The notes beneath the pieces are model-generated. The model was given only the letters and a program-made list of their open reading frames with translations. It ran no database searches and was not told where the DNA came from. The translations under genes were made by a program, and so were the position numbers. Below are positions 4,228 through 6,230 of a stretch of DNA of 6,230 bases, in pieces; positions within the stretch are counted from its first letter, which is position 1, and every line of letters starts with the position of its first letter. The stretch covers positions 1 through 6,230 of the forward strand of contig DOWL01000146.1 of assembly GCA_003519585.1 (NCBI GenBank), in the 5' to 3' direction. The stretch is from Nocardioides sp. (GTDB lineage: Bacteria; Actinomycetota; Actinomycetes; Propionibacteriales; Nocardioidaceae).

Positions 4228-5610
4228 ATGGCAGTAGCTACACGGCGGCGCCTCGGTGCGCTGGGGCTCGCAGTGGGGCTCGGCCTCGCGATGTCGGGCT
4301 GCCTCCAGGATCCTGACGAGGGTGGCGGCGGAGGGTCCGGCGGTACCGCCGGATTCGCCGACAACTCCTCCAGCGACGGCGACGGCAAGGTGACGATCCT
4401 CGGCGCCTACGGCGGCGACGAGAAGGCGAACTTCGAGAAGGCGCTCGCGCCGTTCGAGAAGGAGTCCGGGATCGACATCGAATACACCGAGGACTCCGAC
4501 TTCACCACGACCATCAAGACCCGGGTCGCCGCCGGCGATGCGCCCGACATCGGGTTCTTCCCACAGCCCGGTGGCCTCCTCGAGCTCGCGGCGACCGGCG
4601 ACATCCAGCCGATCGACACCTTCCTCGACATCGGCAACCTGCAGAAGACGCTGGTGCCCGGCCTTCTCGAGTCGACGATCCTCCCCGGCGACCCGACGGG
4701 CGACGATGCGGTCGCGGGCGCCGGCCGCATGTACGGCGCACCGATGCGCCTGGCCAACAAGAGCCTGGTCTGGTACCCCAAGAAGGCCTGGGACGCCGCG
4801 GGATACAAGGCCCCGACCACGCTTGAGGAGCTGACCGCGCTCGAGGCGCAGATCAGGGAGAGCGGCATCACCCCGTGGTGCATGGCCTGGAACGCCGACC
4901 AGGCGACCGGGTGGGTGGGCACCGACTGGATCGAGCAGATGGTCCTCTCGCTCTACGGACCCGATGTCTACAACGAGTGGACGTCCCACGCGATCCCCTT
5001 CAACGACCCGCAGATCGTGGGCGCCTTCGACGAGTTCGCCAAGATCGCCAAGACCGACGGTCAGGTCTACGGCGGCGTTCAGACGGTGGTCAACACCCAG
5101 GTGGCCGAGTCGATGGTCCCGGCGTTCCGCAACCCGCCCGAGTGCATGCTCGAGCGGCAGGGCTCCTTCGAGATCTCCTTCCTCCCGGCCAAGATCCAGG
5201 CCGACCTCGACAACGAGGTGGGCGTCTTCCCGTTCCCGGCCAAGGAGGCCTCGGCCGAGGCGCCACCGATCCTGGGTGGTGCCGACCTCGCGGCGCTCTT
5301 CAACGGCAACGACCCCGACGCGATCGAGGTCATGCAGTTCCTCACCTCGGACAAGTTCGGCGCCGAGTGGGCGCAGGCCGGTGGCTGGCTCTCACCGCAC
5401 AAGACCTTCGATCCGGCCAACTACCCCAACCAGACCACCAAGGACATCGCGGCGGCCGCATCGGGCGCCTCGCAGGTCGTCTTCGACGGCTCCGACGTGA
5501 TGCCCAAGGAGGTCGGCTCGGGCACGTTCTGGACCGGGATGGTCGAGTGGATCCAGGGCAAGAGCTCCGAGGACACCACGGCTGACATCGAAGCGAGCTG
5601 GCCCCAGTGA
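4228..5610 (+). CDS. Sugar ABC transporter substrate-binding lipoprotein (AglE-like, family 1 SBP, 460 aa)
   Basis: Captures a sugar outside the membrane and hands it to the ABC permeases. Signal peptide with basic start (ATRRR) and hydrophobic core (8-22), lipobox MSGC with C25 lipidated, then a Gly-rich tether (32-43). The mature fold is a family 1 extracellular solute-binding protein: VTILGAYGG (55-63) as first strand, TRVAAGDAPDIGFFPQPG (98-115), the YGAPMRLANKSLVWYPKKAW segment (169-188), TPWCMAW (215-221), GWVGTDW (228-234), LGGADLAALFNG (349-360) and GSGTFWTGMVEWIQG (430-444). C218 and C306 may form a disulfide. Length and motif order match alpha-glucoside-type binding proteins (AglE-like), but the ligand cannot be read from sequence. 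Start: ATG 4228 with AGGGGAG at 4216-4222, 5 nt upstream. First gene of the operon divergent from the LacI-type repressor; its TGA overlaps the permease start by 4 nt. Probably induced by sugar through the operators upstream. Confidence 0.95.
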   Translation: MAVATRRRLGALGLAVGLGLAMSGCLQDPDEGGGGGSGGTAGFADNSSSDGDGKVTILGAYGGDEKANFEKALAPFEKESGIDIEYTEDSDFTTTIKTRVAAGDAPDIGFFPQPGGLLELAATGDIQPIDTFLDIGNLQKTLVPGLLESTILPGDPTGDDAVAGAGRMYGAPMRLANKSLVWYPKKAWDAAGYKAPTTLEELTALEAQIRESGITPWCMAWNADQATGWVGTDWIEQMVLSLYGPDVYNEWTSHAIPFNDPQIVGAFDEFAKIAKTDGQVYGGVQTVVNTQVAESMVPAFRNPPECMLERQGSFEISFLPAKIQADLDNEVGVFPFPAKEASAEAPPILGGADLAALFNGNDPDAIEVMQFLTSDKFGAEWAQAGGWLSPHKTFDPANYPNQTTKDIAAAASGASQVVFDGSDVMPKEVGSGTFWTGMVEWIQGKSSEDTTADIEASWPQ

Positions 5611-6230
5611 CCGCGGGGACCGACAACACGGTCGACGTGGAGGCCCCCGAGCCCGGGGACCCCACGCCGCCCGAGGACGGCCGCCTCAACGGCGGTGACC
5701 CGGGGAGCAACCCCGAGGCCGCGCGGCCGGCGAAGATCGTGATCGGGCTGGTCGGCTTCGTCATCGCCGGCTGGTTCATGTGGAACGCGTGCCTGTCGTT
5801 CGCCTACTACCCGCAGTGGTACGGCAACAGCAAGATCCTGATCGGCCTGCTGGCCCTCGTGGTCGGGGTCGGCGGCGCGTACCTCCTCTTCTACTTCCTC
5901 AACATGTTCGTCGAGGGGTTGCCCGGGCCGATCTCACGCTGGCTGATGCCCTACGCGTTCTTGGCGCCGGGCTATGCGTTCATCGGCCTGATGCTGCTCT
6001 ACCCGGCGATCCAGACGATCAACTACTCCTTCGCCAACGCCGACGCCACGGAGTACGTCGGGCTCGACAACTACCGCACGGTGTTGACCTCGTCGCAGTT
6101 CCACGAGGCGATCTTCAACAACATCCTGTGGCTGATCGTCGTGCCCGTCACGACCGTGTGCTTTGGGGTCGTCGTCGCCGTACTCGCCGACAAGCTGTCG
6201 ACGAACGGCGAGAAGGTCAGCAAGAGCGTC
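5607..6230 (+). CDS. Sugar ABC transporter permease (AglF-like, MalF-type), 3'-truncated by window edge
   Basis: Membrane subunit of the sugar importer. The GTG at 5607 overlaps the stop of the binding-protein gene in GTGA, so translation is likely coupled; 208 codons are present and the frame stays open to the window end. Residues 1-42 are a Pro/Asp/Glu/Gly-rich hydrophilic cytosolic extension. Predicted membrane helices: about 44-62, 77-100, 113-135 and 169-195. The sequence from about 113 (RWLMPYAFLAPGYAFIG, then LLYPAIQTINYSF, YVGLDNYRTVL and NNILWLIVVP) matches the usual start of MalF/UgpA-type permeases; the first two helices and the tail are extra at the N-terminus, as in AglF-like permeases. 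The conserved EAA loop that contacts the ATPase lies beyond the edge. No separate ribosome binding site is needed given the overlap. A second permease is expected next. Substrate not readable from sequence. Confidence 0.92.
   Translation, partial: MTAGTDNTVDVEAPEPGDPTPPEDGRLNGGDPGSNPEAARPAKIVIGLVGFVIAGWFMWNACLSFAYYPQWYGNSKILIGLLALVVGVGGAYLLFYFLNMFVEGLPGPISRWLMPYAFLAPGYAFIGLMLLYPAIQTINYSFANADATEYVGLDNYRTVLTSSQFHEAIFNNILWLIVVPVTTVCFGVVVAVLADKLSTNGEKVSKSV

Noticed and set aside
4207..4989. 260-codon minus-strand open frame opposite the sugar-binding protein
   Set aside because: Antisense to a strongly supported lipoprotein gene; its product has no family motif and its composition is that of a complementary-strand shadow.
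1..6230. Search for CRISPR arrays, insertion sequences, attachment sites, toxin-antitoxin pairs or defence genes
   Set aside because: No regularly spaced repeats, transposase motifs, target-site duplications or tRNA genes were seen; the coding content is ordinary metabolic, transport and small lipoprotein genes.

Overview
The window looks like chromosomal DNA from a high-GC Gram-positive bacterium, probably an actinobacterium of the Nocardioides/Nocardioidaceae kind. This is inferred from the strong G/C bias at third codon positions, GTG starts, apparently leaderless promoters, a DUF1707-type protein and an actinobacterial-style sugar ABC cassette under a LacI-family repressor. I see no mobile element, CRISPR array, rRNA or tRNA gene.

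Layout. (1) Positions 1-1242, minus strand: the N-terminal 414 codons of a class I (Fe-S) fumarate hydratase that runs off the left edge. (2) Positions 1387-2060, plus strand: two small tandem paralogous lipoproteins (111 and 89 aa) of unknown function. They share their first residues, lipobox region, a C-terminal ADAKRWA motif and parts of their upstream leaders. (3) Positions 2061-2285: an intergenic stretch with two strong inverted repeats; the first is a likely terminator and the second is unexplained. (4) Positions 2286-2906, plus strand: a DUF1707 plus LiaF-like C-terminal domain protein, probably translated from a leaderless mRNA. (5) Positions 2939-3928, minus strand: a LacI-family repressor, convergent with (4) across a short gap holding a hairpin. 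(6) Positions 3929-4227: a divergent control region with two perfect CAAACGTTTG palindromes, one next to each predicted promoter. (7) Positions 4228-6230, plus strand: a sugar-binding lipoprotein followed, with a GTGA start/stop overlap, by an AglF-like ABC permease that is cut by the right edge.

The right-hand part forms a coherent module. A LacI-type sensor transcribed divergently from an uptake operon probably represses both itself and the transporter until a sugar ligand, perhaps an alpha-glucoside, is present. The binding lipoprotein delivers the sugar to the permease; a second permease and perhaps a glycosidase would be expected beyond the window. The fumarase is a housekeeping TCA-cycle gene. 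The tandem lipoproteins are the least understood part. I found no convincing new multi-gene system; the best leads are the duplicated lipoprotein unit, the second inverted repeat and the fine structure of the divergent control region.
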